Shown one piece after another: positions 32,967 to 45,512 of a stretch of DNA of 64,000 nucleotides. Numbering within the stretch: the first letter of the stretch is position 1; each line of letters opens with the position of its first letter. The notes under the pieces were generated by a model, which was not told where the DNA came from, did no database searches, and worked only from the letters and a program-made list of their open reading frames with translations. Source of the stretch: Hofstenia miamia (Eukaryota; Xenacoelomorpha; Acoela); assembly GCA_004352715.1 (NCBI GenBank), contig SCFE01000025.1:1637301-1701300 (forward strand), given 5' to 3'. A program made the translations under genes and the position numbers.

Positions 32967-34228
32967 TATAGTTCAGGTCAAAACTAATAAGACTGAGAAA
33001 AATAAAATGTGTGACTCAGCTATACATAATAAAGAGGTAAATGTGATAACAAACTAAAGCTAAGTTTATCGCCGATGGTTCTCTGCTGGCTGTTAACCAG
33101 CCAGCTTGGAGCGCGTCTTTATCCGCTTTGAGGTAGCGTCCATTAAACGGACTCGAACTTTTTTGGTAATAATATCTTGTGATTTCAGTATATACCTTCT
33201 CAATTCAGTCAATTTTGAGGATTTTTCTTTTCAACGTTGTCTTTTAGTATCTGCCAGACGTTCTCGATAGGAGACAAATCGGGAGAATTCGGTGGCCACT
33301 GCATTATCTGAACAATTTAGTCCACAAAAAATGTCTTTGTTGTCCTTAACGTACGAGGAGTTGCCCCGCCCTGTTGCAGGATCCAGCCAGTTCGATATAA
33401 ACAATCGGCATATGTAAGGAATTGTTTCACAATTTCACAATACTTTTGGCAGTTAATGGACCCTGGGCCGTTAATAATAAACATAGAAACCAGATAAGAT
33501 CATGCTCCCCACACCATAAGTTTTGGGGAAAATGTTGGCGTCTTTTTAACGGGTTTTTGCCTCGTTTTCAGTACCAGACTTCCGATGAAGCTGGAACAAG
33601 GACTCGTCCATGAGAAAAACATCTTGAAAATGGTAGTTGATCCATTCATTACAAAATGTTAGTCTTTTTTGTTCTTGTAACGGCGAACGTTTTTGGGAAA
33701 GTTTTTCACCACTCCCGAAATACGAAGGTTTCTCTGGATGGTGCTCGTGCTAACAGTCTTGGCTGTTTTTGCGCTAAAGCGATGAGTGACTTTTTTCGCC
33801 GAGAGTTGGTTGTTTCAGCACTAAGCCTGTCCAAACCTTCGATCTTCACTGCCTAATTTCCAAGGTCGGCCAACTCCAGGTTGTCTAGCGAGTGATCCTA
33901 CTGATGAAAGCACGGAATAATTCCTGTAGAATGTGTTCCTGGCCATTCCCGACAATTCCAGTAACGTTTCGCTATCTTTAATGCCAGACTTGAAAAGAAT
34001 TTCAAGTTGGTTAGGTTTTGCTTAAAAACTCATTTTGGCGACGCACTATGACAATTGTGATCTTAATTGGCTGGCAGGTTGATTGCATTTCACACGTGTA
34101 CGCTAGACCAGTGTCACGGCCGGTATGTCTGATGCATTTCTTCTTTTGATGGTATTTTCCTACGATGAACACGTTTCGCGGAAAACGGACAACGCCCAAA
34201 AGTCTCATTAGTTTTGACCTGAGCTATA
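32967..34228 (-). mobile_element. Tc1-like element B, near full length, transposase broken
   Basis: Inverted ends TATAGTTCAGGTCAAAACTA (left) and TATAGCTCAGGTCAAAACTA (right, read inward), continuing AT[AG]AGAC, bound a 1.26-kb element in a TA context. The minus strand encodes a decayed Tc1 transposase: FQDVFLMDESLFQLHRKSG with the first aspartate, QQGGATPRTLRTTK where the second aspartate has become glycine, and WPPNSPDLSPIENVWQILKD with the glutamate. Several stops and frameshifts separate these blocks. Near 33090 is a hairpin GCTGGCTG-TTAAC-CAGCCAGC. Confidence 0.85.
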
Positions 34229-34502
34229 TTTTTCTAATCGATATCAAGTGGTTTGCATTGAACTTCAAATTTCTGAACTTTTTGTCTCCTCTGATGTCCT
34301 TCAAGGTTCTATTCTTGGCTATCTTATTTCCTAATATTCATTAAATAAATTTCTCAAAGGAATTCCATTTGCATGATATATATACTGATCATATCCGAAT
34401 AGTTCATCCCAACATTAATTTTTTAAATTACCTTTAGTTAATAAGTTAAAATCATCTCACTATTACCTTTTTAGTATCATTTCTCTAATAAATGTCATAT
34501 TT

Positions 34503-34538
<36 letters not shown>

Positions 34539-36126
34539 CATCATTATAAATATGTAGTTCTACCCTAGATATTTCCAGTTTTAATGATTTCTGTTCATAT
34601 GAAGATTTGAAAAAATCATAAAAGTCAAAGAACCTTTTTTTCCGAAAAAACGTCTTTTTGTTTACTTCGAAGTAAATCATTTCAAAAATCTTGCCCAAAA
34701 ACATGATTTTTACTTGTACACAAAAAGATATACACGCAAAAAATTATGAAATACACATATATCGGGGGTAGATCGAGAAATTTTTGTTAGGAGTTCCGTC
34801 CACTCCTTAAATTTTCTTAAGTACATGTACTATTCATTTTAATCGCATATAAACGTGTTGCATGGCCAACTTAATATATTAAGTTGGCCATGCGTGTTGT
34901 AAATACAAACTTGTTGCGGCTAAATAATAGAGCGAGAAGAAAATAATTTAGTTTACTAAATTAACTCAGTGTATTTTTTTGGCATTTGCAGCCTAAAGGT
35001 GAAGGTGAGCGTGCCATTGTACATACACGATGCCAAAAAACTGTCGATTTAATTGAGCGCTAATTTTAGTGTTTAATGGGTATTGTGACTAAGAAATTTC
35101 AAGGAAAACAGTGCATTTTATCTCGACATTCTAGTTTTCTTAAAATTAGTGGTAGAATTTCCCCAATTACTAAAGATTTTCTAAGAAACAAATTGCATCC
35201 TACTGGCGCTAGATGACGCTTTGTTGTATTAAATTAATTTTGAGGAATTACATTTAAAGCAAATCTATTGTTTTATAAATTAAGTCTTTTTATAGCTGTC
35301 ATAGCTGAATTAATATAATAGACGACTACAATTTTTTCGCTTGAATCTAGTTTTTCAAAGGCGCTGAGCAGCGTGTCGCTTCGGTGGACTTTGACGTCGC
35401 CAGTTTTTAAATAGCAACGGCGCCAAGGCGGAGTTTATTTCTCTTATAAATAAATAATAAAGTGGTGTCGACGGCCATTTTTTCAAATTATTTTATTTCG
35501 TGTTCTTTGAGTGCAATAATTGATTGTTCTCTGCGATTATTAAAAGTATTAGTCATTCAGTGATTTCCAAAAGCTCAATTTTACATGGAAACCTTCATTC
35601 ATTGTGTGCAGATAATTTATCCTCCTTCTGAGAACGATGTTTATACTAATGTGGTATGAGATTCATTGGTAATATACAAATTTTCAAACCTAGGTGTATA
35701 TAATTTATGATGCTTGTTTATAGTATGTCCTCGTCTGCAAAATTCAAACTACTATTTTCTAAATTTGTTATTTATTCTTTTGTTAATTTTAGGAACCATA
35801 TGAACAGTGTCGCTTTAACGCATGGGCCAACTAGAATTTATATATAATTATTTTATTTTAAAACCAGCACTAAAATTATTCATTGAGAATTATTTGAAAT
35901 CAGTGTCAGCTTTATTCCAAAATTAGAAAAACCTTCTAATGTAAAACTGATGTAGATTATCGTAAATGAAGTATTAACCAAAGATATATTGAAAGTTTGG
36001 CACAATTTGATCCATTTTAATGTTATTGTAAAAAGATTCAAATTCTACCATATCTAATGTACAGATAATGATTCGTTCTTTCATTTACAACCGGCATCAT
36101 AAGACGAGATGGCACCAAGATGAAAT
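34229..36126. other. Non-coding stretch with AT run and perfect palindrome
   Basis: Contains the (AT)n run at 34508-34536 and the 34.86-kb palindrome. A locally GC-richer part (35335-35500) with TTATAAATAAATAATAAAG could be an old repeat or promoter but is not classifiable. No gene. Confidence 0.4.
34854..34899. repeat. 32-bp perfect palindrome between 7-bp direct repeats
   Basis: Arms CATGGCCAACTTAATA and TATTAAGTTGGCCATG (34861-34892) are perfectly complementary with no loop. The flanks CGTGTTG (34854-34860) and CGTGTTG (34893-34899) are identical direct repeats. The structure could be a minimal fold-back insertion with a 7-bp target duplication, or a replication template-switch product. 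Confidence 0.95.
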
Positions 36127-37155
36127 ATGTACAAGAAGACCCCAGAAGAACACAAACAACTGATTTTAGACGAAGAAGCTGGAGGAGATCCCATTGGCCT
36201 TGATTAACAGTTGGATATTTGCAAGAGAACAGCGTACAACATGCGCAAACGTCAGCAAGCAACAACGAAACCAAAAGGTGGTAAAAGGTTGATCTGCACG
36301 AAAGTAAATCAAAACATCAAGCAACGCTTGCTGCGCTATTTGGAGGATCACAATGATGAGACATTAAAGGAGTTGGCGAGTTCCGTAGGCAATGTCATCT
36401 CAATGAAGACTATTGCGAAAGTATTGGTTGGTGAAGCTATAACAACAAAAATGATTCGACCTGAACCAAATCGGCAAGAATACGCCTGAAAACATTAAGA
36501 AGCGGAAGGAGTTTGCTGGATACTATCTGGAAGGTCATGGCTATCTTGTTTATCTGGATGAATCGAATTTCAATCTATTCACAAGGAGAAATATTGGTCG
36601 ATCACCCAGAGGACAGAGGGCCTATCGTAGATTACACAATTCACGAGGAAAAAATATCAATATACTCCTTGCTGTTGATGACACCCAAGTGGTTCACTGG
36701 AAAACCGTTCTTGGAAGCTATATGGAAGCGTTTATTGATTTTTTCACGGAGTTAAGCACGAAACTTGGAGAGCAAAATGCAACCATCTACTTAGACAATG
36801 CACCATCTCATAGAAAAGTTTCAAACTTCACAAATGTTCGAGAGAATCATATTATCAAGCGCTTTGATGCAGCGTATAGTCCTGAGCTCAATCCTGTGGA
36901 GGGTTGCTTCAATGTGATCATTCATTCATTAAATCACAATTGAGAACATCTAATCCCGGAAACGACTTCGAAGCAGCTTCATCGGAAGGAAAGACTTTGG
37001 TGAGGTATAGAGAGGAGAAGCTAGTGAGATTGGTTGAGCCTGCTATTCACAAAATCACCCGGAAACATCTAAAAAATTTCTACAGACATGTGGATCAGAG
37101 GATCCTGAAAGCAACAAATTCAATTCCATTTACTGGTCAGTCGTGGTTCTTGTGA
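36127..37155 (+). pseudogene. Tc1-like element C transposase (DD34E), frameshifted
   Basis: Starts at ATG 36127 (MYKKTPEEHKQLILDEEAGG), with an in-frame TAA near 36207. The HTH region 36211-36489 follows (KRTAYNMRKRQQ). A shift near 36450 leads into a continuous catalytic frame to 36943 with YLDESNFNLFTRR, VDDTQVVHWKTVLGSYMEAF, TIYLDNAPSHRKV and SPELNPVEGCFN. The spacing from the second D to E is 34, giving a DD34E triad with all three residues present. A last shift near 36920 gives the C-terminus to 37155. It therefore needs only a few changes to have been active, which suggests a fairly recent copy. Terminal inverted repeats were not identified. Confidence 0.85.
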
Positions 37156-37566
37156 GAACTCTTCTTGTATGACAGTAGTGATTTCGACTTTTAACCATTT
37201 TGTGTGAGTCTTTCGTTCGATTAATTAGTACACGATTGTTTTACTTTCTATTGTCTTATAGCTAATCTGATGATTACACACATTCGAGGCTTGAATAATA
37301 AAAAATATGCTCTAAAAATATTGCTAAAAATATAAATCAATGAGCAGAAATGAATGAAAAATAATATTAAGGTGAAAATAAGAATCGCTGAATGACAAAC
37401 GTTGTCATTATCCGAATTGCTTTGCATCATTTTACATAAATTTATGACGTGATAATTCTCAATAAATTGCACTCTACTAATCATGCACGATAATGAACAG
37501 ATTCTTATGAATCGCTGAAATATGAATATCTTATGTGTATAATTCTATTGTAAAATGAATAAAAAT

Positions 37567-37735
37567 TGTGCTAATTTGGAAGCACACTTTTGCCAATTTG
37601 ATGTTCCCATTATGCCAATTTGGTGATCCATTGTGCCAATTTGGTGTTCCTATTGTGCCAATTTGGTATTCCCGTTTTGCCAATTTGGTGTTCTCAGTGT
37701 GCCAATTTGGTGGCGCACTTTTGCCAATTTGGTCG
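37567..37735. repeat. Minisatellite, ~22-bp unit TGCCAATTTGGTGTTCC, about 7 copies
   Basis: TGCCAATTTGGT recurs every 21-23 bp with a variable second half (TTCCCATTG, ATCCATTG, TTCCTATTG and similar). The unit is not a multiple of three, so the frames through it are not coding. Confidence 0.9.
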
Positions 37736-38313
37736 AGAAATGATTTAGTACCCATGGAGAAAAACACTGAGCTCCGTTCAAGCACGCTGTGCGCAAAGTT
37801 AGGTGCGGAAGACTGACTTCCTGGCCTTCCTGCAAAGGCGTGTTTGGACGGAAGCAGGTCACGAATTAAGGTCGAAAAAGGAAGAGATAAATCTTTATCT
37901 TGTGGCGTTTGCAGATTTTAAATATATTTATTATTTTGTGAATTATAAGGGCTAAAAATTTTGAGGAACCATCAGATTTTTAAAAAATTTCTAGTGGAAT
38001 TAGTGTTAAGGTAGCAGATTTTTATTCTCTTACATTTTTGACATATTCTTAGAATTATCTTTTTAATCAAAAAAATTAATAAAATTCATCATGCATATGC
38101 GTTTTTGCCACAATAATGAAATATGATAATGTATTTTTGCAATTCAAATAGTTTAGTGCAAATACTACACTAATGAATAGACCATTGTTGCAACCCGGGT
38201 CACAAAATGACCCATGCTACCTGGATACTATTTGACCTGGTGAATCGTTTTTGTAATTTATTATGTTGCTTGCAGGTTTTTGCAACACATCACGCTGGTC
38301 TTTACATACATTC

Positions 38314-38347
<34 letters not shown>

Positions 38348-38521
38348 TTCATCATCTTATACACCTTTAATTACAGATCTGGACATTAGATTACAATCAG
38401 GTATGAATGGAATTCGAATGTTTTCTTTAGGAACACTAAAGAGTACGTAATAGTAATTATTAGGAAAAATTCTGTATTTATTCATTATTTAATCGAACAA
38501 AAACTGGAGCAGCCAAAAATA
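37736..38521. other. Spacer with AT microsatellite
   Basis: Contains a GGGTCACAAAATGACCC palindrome at about 38199-38215 and an (AT)n run at 38314-38345. No gene. Confidence 0.45.
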
Positions 38522-40288
38522 ACATTGGACAAAATCGAGACAGCGCCCTAAAAATTAAAAGTTATAAAAAAGATGAAATAAACAACAAAAAAGTGTTCAA
38601 TAATAAGAAACAATTGTTTATGACTAAAATTTAAAATTCATTAACATCGGGTAGCCCATCCATTCTGGCGAATCACCTCATTAACTCGATTGGGCACAGA
38701 AGAAAAAAGTTTTTCCAAAAATTCACAATGAATATCATAAAATTCGGTCGCCTAACAAAGTTCTTCCATATTCGAAGGTTGATGATTTAACACTAGTGTT
38801 TTCAATTCTGTCCAAACACGCTCAATTATATTGAGATCAGGACCTTGCGAAGACCAATTCGGGAGTAGCGATATCCCATTTTCTTCGAAAAATTGCTTGG
38901 TAAATCGTGATCTATGGCAGGGTGTGTCATCTTGTTGAAATAAAATCCCGTTCTGGAGCATTGGCAACAAATTTTCACGCAAGATTGACTCATATTTAGT
39001 CGAATGCATGTTTCTATCAACTTTAACCATCTTGCGCATACCACTGGCAGAAAATCATCCCCATACCATTATCCAATTACCACATCTTTTAAACGTTGGG
39101 GACCACAACTTGTGTATTTTCGGTGAACTTTCTTTGATGGCCCAGAGGCCCTTCTGATGTACTCTCGGCGCCTAGGATGGACCTCTATTTTGCTCTCATC
39201 ATAGAATATGACCCTGCTCCAATCCTGTGCTGTATTGTTTTTTACTTCATGCACCCATTTGAAGCCGATTTTTACGTTGCAGTTCTGTAATGTATGGGTT
39301 TTTGATGGCATTTCTACCCATAAGTTTATATCGTACTAGAATTATTCTTACAGTACGGTTGCTGAGGTGTTCCCTTGCGCACCACTTACGCCTAAAGGTG
39401 TGTTCCCACTATCGATTTTTATCATCTGTCAAGAAATCGGTGATAAAAGTCGATAGTGTGAACACTCTATCTGCTTTTTTATCGGCTGATAAAAGTCGAT
39501 AGTCTGAACGCTCCATCCGATTTTTTGGCAAAACAGCCAAATTACTGTCATCTGATAATTTATCAGCTGATAAAAGTCGATAGTCTGAACGGTACTAAAA
39601 CTATTCGAATAGCTACTTGAAACTAATTGCTTACTTCTCAAGTAGGGAACAGACTTCCAAAACGTAAATTATTGTCTTTGAAATATTTCAACTTCAAAAT
39701 ATGTAAACATTGTTTACATTCCAAGACAAACCAATCCATAAACAGATGTTGTTGTTTTTCTTACTGTCAATCAAAAGATGATAATTTATCATCTGATAAA
39801 AAATCGATAGTCTGAACGCTCTTCCAACTCCGCTTTTTCTGATAAAAAATCGGATGATAAAAAATCGCCAATGTGAACGAAAATAATTGCATTTTCGATT
39901 AAAATCTGCTGATAAAAGTCGATAGTGGGAACACACCTTAAGCTGCTTGGAAGTCTTCCGGGGATCCCTCTTTGATAAAGAAATTAATGCCTTATCTCTA
40001 TAGGTAGATTTTCTAGGACGCCCTGTCTTTTTAAGCACCAAAATTGTTCCATCTCTCTTAAATTTTGATATAATGCACCCAACAGTACTTTTTGGAACAT
40101 CGGTTATCCTTATGTTTCGAAATGATTAATTTTCTGATCGATTCAGGAGTGTAACCAGGCATTACTTTAGAGGTTAGTGAAATGAATGTGTTTGCCAAAA
40201 GGAACACTGTGAAAATGAGTTTGAAAAGTACTCCGAAATTGAAGTAAACATAATTTTAAAGTGCTGTCTCAATACTTTTGTACAACCC
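38522..40288 (-). mobile_element. Tc1-like element D, interrupted by a Harbinger MITE
   Basis: Ends match as inverted repeats around GACAAAATCGAGACAGC (left) and TACAAAAGTATTGAGACAGC (right, read inward), with TA on both borders (38520-38521, 40289-40290). The minus strand encodes a broken Tc1 transposase: DKALISLSKRDPRKTSKQL, then the MITE insertion, then SRVIFYDESKIEVHPRRREY, LFQQDDTPCHRSRF, GPDLNIIERVWTELKT and FLEKLFSSVPNRVNEVIRQN ending near 38650. All three catalytic residues are visible. Subtracting the 543-bp insert gives about 1.2 kb, a normal Tc1 length. Confidence 0.88.
39396..39938. mobile_element. Harbinger-type MITE nested in Tc1 element D, perfect TAA TSD
   Basis: Inverted ends AGGTGTGTTCCCACTATCGA (39396-39415) and the complementary right end, matching over about 28 bp with one difference, are flanked by TAA on both sides (39393-39395, 39939-39941), the PIF/Harbinger target site. 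At least six internal copies of TGATAAAAGTCGATAGTCTG(AAC), in both orientations, lie near the ends. No coding capacity; frames with repeated QTIDFYQ are translations of this motif. Confidence 0.9.
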
Positions 40289-40289
40289 T

Positions 40290-40998
40290 AAGAAAGTTCT
40301 GGTTGCAAAGAAGCAAAAGAAGAAACTTTAAATCATAATTGCATTCTTTTCAAATTGTTTTCTAGAAGTGACATGGGATTGCTTTTTATTATCTAACATC
40401 ACTGAATGATTATTGTAAACAACCAATTCGCTATATAAGCTTAATCATTAAAATGATAACTATCTCTATATATTTTTTAAAATTTTTATATATATATATA
40501 TATATATAAATCATGCTTTATTAATATCTCGGCAGAAATAATCTTACTGAATTCTAATTGATGTATTTTATCTAATATTATTTGTATTGTCTATTGATGT
40601 TGTTTGAATGTGCTTTTGGCAGTGGAAGTAAAACCTCATTTTTTGATGTAAAATTCCTTAATCCGTTTTCCTAAAAAGCATTATATTTCATTATATGCAA
40701 TTCAATGTCACCCATTTGAAATATTAACTGCAGCATACATTCAAAAGTAATTCATCAATAATATATTATATATTCACTGCAAAATTTGAGTTAGTGGCCA
40801 TAGAGGAAGTAGTGTACCTATGCATTATTACTACGCCTGAATAAGGTAAAAATTTTGATAATAGTGATAAAAGTTAATGCAAATTTATTTCTAAAATGTA
40901 TAGAAAGTCTACAAACTAACACATGAGAAAAATATATACAAAACTATGTAATATGCATTATTAATAATCATAATAATTATAATAATAAAAATAATAAT
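40290..40998. other. AT-rich spacer
   Basis: An (AT)n run at 40488-40508 and nothing else recognisable. Confidence 0.5.
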
Positions 40999-41530
40999 GG
41001 CCAGGAACAAAAGGGAGAGAGAACAGCTAAGAGAGGTGGAAGCTATAAAAGCAGAAGCCTAGACATAAAGGAATATGTGGAAAAGTAACCTAAGGAATCA
41101 CTATCGCTACTAGTGGAAACCGTACCCGTATAGGAAAGAAGCAGAAAGACTAACAAACTAGTTGAAGACGCATATAGACAGAGGAGCAGAGGTGATAAGT
41201 GTAGGCTATGTAAGAAAGAGTTGAAGACAGTAGATCATCTGATAGCAGATTATGAGAAGTTTCCACAGAATGAATACAAGCTTAGGCATGACAGGGTAGG
41301 ACAAATGGTTGATAAATTTGAAAAAATGGGAACAGAGATAGTTATAGTAGTGCCAAAAACCAGGAATTTAAAAAGCAAGGACAAAGATTAGATTGAGGTG
41401 AACGGAGGTTGGCAGAAGAAATAGAGAGGCTGTGCAAGTTGAAATAGTCTCTGTAGTAGTTGAAGCACTAGGAACTTTAATAAAGATGCATACACTTGGC
41501 GTCCAGCGGGAAGCTCAGGATTGTAGTTAT
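40999..41530 (+). pseudogene. Non-LTR retrotransposon 3' remnant
   Basis: In shifting frames the plus strand encodes REREQLREVEAIKAEA-like text, then RKEAERLTN, then CRLCKKELKTVDHLIAD and EYKLRHDRVGQMV, and finally VEIVSVVVEALGTLIKMHTL. The cysteine/histidine block (CRLC..E..DH......EYK.RHD) and the late VV..ALGT segment are typical of the C-terminal region of many non-LTR retrotransposon polyproteins. Stops and frameshifts are frequent. Confidence 0.55.
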
Positions 41531-44331
41531 GTAATTATGTATATAAAAATATACATATATCTGGTGATAATTAATTTGAAGATGCGTATATCTGGAGCAA
41601 AATAATAAGTACGTATGCTAATTTCAAGTGAAATATACAGAAATTTTTTTCACTCAGATTTACTTAAAATTTTTTGTTTGTGTAATATTTACAATACCTA
41701 GACATAAAAGAACTGGCTTATTAAAAAACTACTTTTTTATACCAATTGGTGACTGGCGCTAAATAAAAATTGAAAATTTGGAAAATGACGCTAAATAATA
41801 TTTAATGTCATTTTCTAGTGCAATATATATATATATATATATATAATTACATAGTGGAGTTGAAAATTGGAAAAACTTTGGGCCAAAACCCAAACTAAGC
41901 AACTTAGTTTAGCAGAGTCCTACAGCAATTTGTTTTTGAGGCTCAAATTAAATAAATAATTTCCTTGGCAATCATTTCTGTGTTATGCTACAAATATGAA
42001 TATTTCATTTCCTTTTTAAATTATTATTCATTCCTTTATCAAAGATTATTTCTTCGAATCAATTTTGTCAGGATATATTAAAATTCACAAGCTAATGATG
42101 AAAAGGACATATAAATTCTGTTATCTTTTCTTCATAAAGCAGAGACAGGTGATAGAAGATGGTAAGTCAATATTGTTAATTGACTGACAGTTCATGTGCA
42201 GTAGACCAAAATTTACCAGTTGATTTATTTTTTAAAATGTTTGTTTGAGGTTAGATAAAACATATCAATATTTGTATAAATATAATGTCATTTCTTCATT
42301 ATTTTCTATATGATTTTAACTCCTTATGGACTATTAATTTAAATAGAAATAAATGAACGGAATAGGATATATATTTCCATCCATTTTAGCAATAAGAGCC
42401 CAATGAGAAGTCATATTTCACATAGATAAGGAAGGAGATTATTTCTTTTCCAGCGTCATAAGATACAAGTTGCATTTACTTTCCACCAACTAAGCTTGAT
42501 TTCAAAAATTTATTAAACTCATTCAATGTCAAACCATTTTCCCATATTTTTTAAATTTGTGAATTTTTCATTTTATATTCCAAAAATGAATAGGGTGCTT
42601 AACAGTAGAAACGTCACCAAAATTTTACATTTCAATACAAAATGGTGATACAGTTCAGATAAATTCTTTAAATAGCATGTTTCGCATTTTAGTTAATTTT
42701 GTTTTTTTACTTTTCAAGCGTTTTACTTGTCGATTTCTTGTCAACTACAATTCCTTAGATTGCTATTATAATTTATTCTTTGTAAGATAACATGCTAGAA
42801 TATTGCATAATACTCATGAGTTTTGGTCAGGAATTTGTGACGACAATGTAATTGCTAGGTCAGTTTGAGAAAAAATGCAAACTGTTTCGACCAGAACAGC
42901 TGCTTTTCAAAAACTTTAGATCTAAAGAAATTGCTCGTGTTTTTCAGGTATTTTGTGATGTTTCTGAAACATTAATTTTTGAAAATACACATTGGTAGAA
43001 AGTTGGTAATGTAAGTTCTATCTACAACATTTATTCATCACAATAATTATAATTTTGTGGTGAATTAACATTGTAAATGAAAGTTATTTTACCAACTATA
43101 ATTATAATTGAATACTTTTAAACGTCGATTCTTGCTTCGCATTTTTGCAAAGATATTTGTTAGTTTGCAAAGCTATTCATCTTGTAAAAAGCATTGCCTT
43201 GTTATTGATCCGTCAAAATAATTTGAGAGTGCATTTACTCTATTCAAGTGATAGTCTCCTTTGTTGATATATAGTTAAATTCTACTTGGAAGTTTCAAAA
43301 TAACTGTGTAGATTCGTTTTTCCTTTTGGTTTGATGTATGTGTTTGATCGTTTTCAAGATGGATTGAATTTGTTACATACGCAAATTTGTAATCATCAAA
43401 GCTCTACCTATTGAAAGCTGGAAATCTAAATGTATGAAACTGAAGCTGTCATTTATTATTTCCACTAAGGAGCATTTTTTTGCTTCGGTTTGTGTGCCTG
43501 TTGGCAGGATTTATCAAAATGTTGTGGATAGATCTTAATAACCTTAAGTAGCACAGCGAGTTTTAAAATTTTTCATGAACCTACAAAATTTTTTAAATTC
43601 TTATAGCTCAAAACTATTAACATTAGGCTCAATATGCAAGTACTGCATAATAGAGAAGAGTTTCTTTTCCCCTCTTAATCCGTGATCCTACAATATCCCA
43701 TCGAGGTATGCAGGACCTTTGACTTGGAGCACTGCATGCCTGAATGAGTTTGGGATATCTCTGCACGTCTCAAGGAACATTCAATATTCTTTGGCCTATA
43801 TAAATAGAAGAACATTAGGTATGGAGATAATTTTAATCTTTTTCAAAAACTCGAAGTTTTCAAAGAAATTTTTTTATTTTTTCCATCAACTTCAGCCAAA
43901 GCAATACGCTTTAATAGAAATTTTCAACAATTCCTTAAAGCATGTTCCCAATAGACATGTCCATTGTCCATGCCTCACGATTTTCAAATTTCCTAATAGG
44001 CTTGAAGAAAATTGTTTGTAAATGTGAAAAGCAATTCTTAGTCTAAAAAGATGCTATGCTCTTAACGTTAAAAAATCTCAAGACATGTAGACATGTAGTA
44101 AATTTATTCTAATAGAAAGAATAATTTTTTATCATCTGTGATGATCTGTAAACGTTCATAACTCACAAACAAAAATGATATTCAAAGTCCGGAAACACCA
44201 TAGTGGCGTCTTCTCTCTCATTTACGCAGCAAAATTTTGCAAGCTCGTTTAGGTTCGATTTACGCAATTGTCAGATAACGCATTTTGTCAATGATAGAAA
44301 ACGGGTCATTTTTTGACTGTTCATTCGACCG
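41531..44331. other. AT-rich region, no supported gene
   Basis: Apart from the (AT)n run at 41824-41846 nothing distinct. A plus-strand frame at 43719-44021 shows no recognisable domain. Confidence 0.45.
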
Positions 44332-44444
44332 NNNNNNNNNNNNNNNNNNNNNNNNNNNNNNNNNNNNNNNNNNNNNNNNNNNNNNNNNNNNNNNNNNNNN
44401 NNNNNNNNNNNNNNNNNNNNNNNNNNNNNNNNNNNNNNNNNNNN
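44332..44444. other. Assembly gap (N) beside a poly-C tract
   Basis: 113 Ns followed by 15 or more Cs (44445-44459), a homopolymer likely to have broken the assembly. Frames spanning it are meaningless. Confidence 0.97.
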
Positions 44445-44723
44445 CCCCCCCCCCCCCCCGACTAACAAATGGCAAGGATTCAAATGTTTCACTTCTTAAA
44501 TTGTTCTTTAACTCTGTTCGTGTGCCTCCATTCTAACGATTACTTTAAAGTCCTGAATTATAGGAACCCCTCTCCTCCCCCGAAACTTGATTCGGCTTTA
44601 AAATGACCTAACCATCCCTCCGTTTATGATTTGAAGATTTTCATAAATTTGTTTAGTTGCATCTAAGAATTGTACTAATTTGAACATTAGATTAGGATTA
44701 ATTAAGTACTACGTTACTCAGAC

Positions 44724-45149
44724 TAGAGATGAGGTTTTGTAAAATTATTTCCACCGCAAAGAAAAAGACTTCACCGCTAACCACCACAATGTCCACCGCA
44801 ATACATGAAATTTTATAGCGGTATGCCGCAACAATTGCAAATTTTATTTTCGTATGAAAAGATAGATATTTTTGAATTGTTTTTTAGGGTTATAGATCAT
44901 TCGTAGAAAAGTTTAAAAACAATTTCTTATTTATTTTGTTGTATCGCTCAATTTTATTTCATGAAATATGTAAAAATTTCTTTTAATATATTGTATGTAA
45001 AATCTCTTAGTTTTATTTCGGAAACAGTTTTTTTGAGAAATACTTAGAGATTATAAATCTTAAAATAAAACACGTAATCTGTATCATTTTTATGCCACCG
45101 CATGTTGTTTTAAAACTACTGCGGTATTACCGCACCGCACTAATCTCTA
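44724..45149. mobile_element. hAT element 5, 426 bp, perfect 8-bp TSD, CCGC repeats
   Basis: Perfect flanking repeats ACTCAGAC (44716-44723, 45150-45157) and ends TAGAGATGAGG (left) and TAGAGATTAGTGCGG (right, read inward). CCGCA/CACCGC motifs cluster near both ends (44750-44830 and 45095-45140). Typical hAT non-autonomous architecture. Confidence 0.88.
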
Positions 45150-45227
45150 ACTCAGACATTTGGATAATTTAAAAAAGACCCCAATAATTTAGACAACCCC
45201 AATTTTGATATGCAAAAATTATTAGAA

Positions 45228-45512
45228 ATCGCAAACCCCCCCCCCCCTCGATAATTCGGAACCTCAGNNNNNNNNNNNNNNNNNNNNNNNNNNNNNNNNN
45301 NNNNNNNNNNNNNNNNNNNNNNNNNNNNNNNNNNNNNNNNNNNNNNNNNNNNNNNNNNNNNNNNNNNNNNNNNNNNNNNNNNNNNNNNNNNNNNNNNNNN
45401 NNNNNNNNNNNNNNNNNNNNNNNNNNNNNNNNNNNNNNNNNNNNNNNNNNNNNNNNNNNNNNNNNNNNNNNNTCGCAAACCACCCCCCCCCCTCGATAAT
45501 TCGGAACCTCAG
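45228..45512. other. Assembly gap with the same ~40 bp on both sides
   Basis: TCGCAAACC, a C run and TCGATAATTCGGAACCTCAG occur immediately before (45229-45267) and after (45473-45512) the Ns at 45268-45472. This is most likely an unmerged overlap caused by the poly-C tract. Confidence 0.85.

Noticed and set aside
37531-37862. Repetitive frames on both strands around the 22-bp repeat
   Set aside because: The unit is not a multiple of three and the peptides change register; it is a minisatellite.
39429-40041. Frames with repeated QTIDFYQ peptides
   Set aside because: They are translations of the repeated TGATAAAAGTCGATAGT motif of the nested Harbinger MITE.
41531-43700. Possible host exons
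   Set aside because: No frame with family motifs or convincing paired splice sites could be found.
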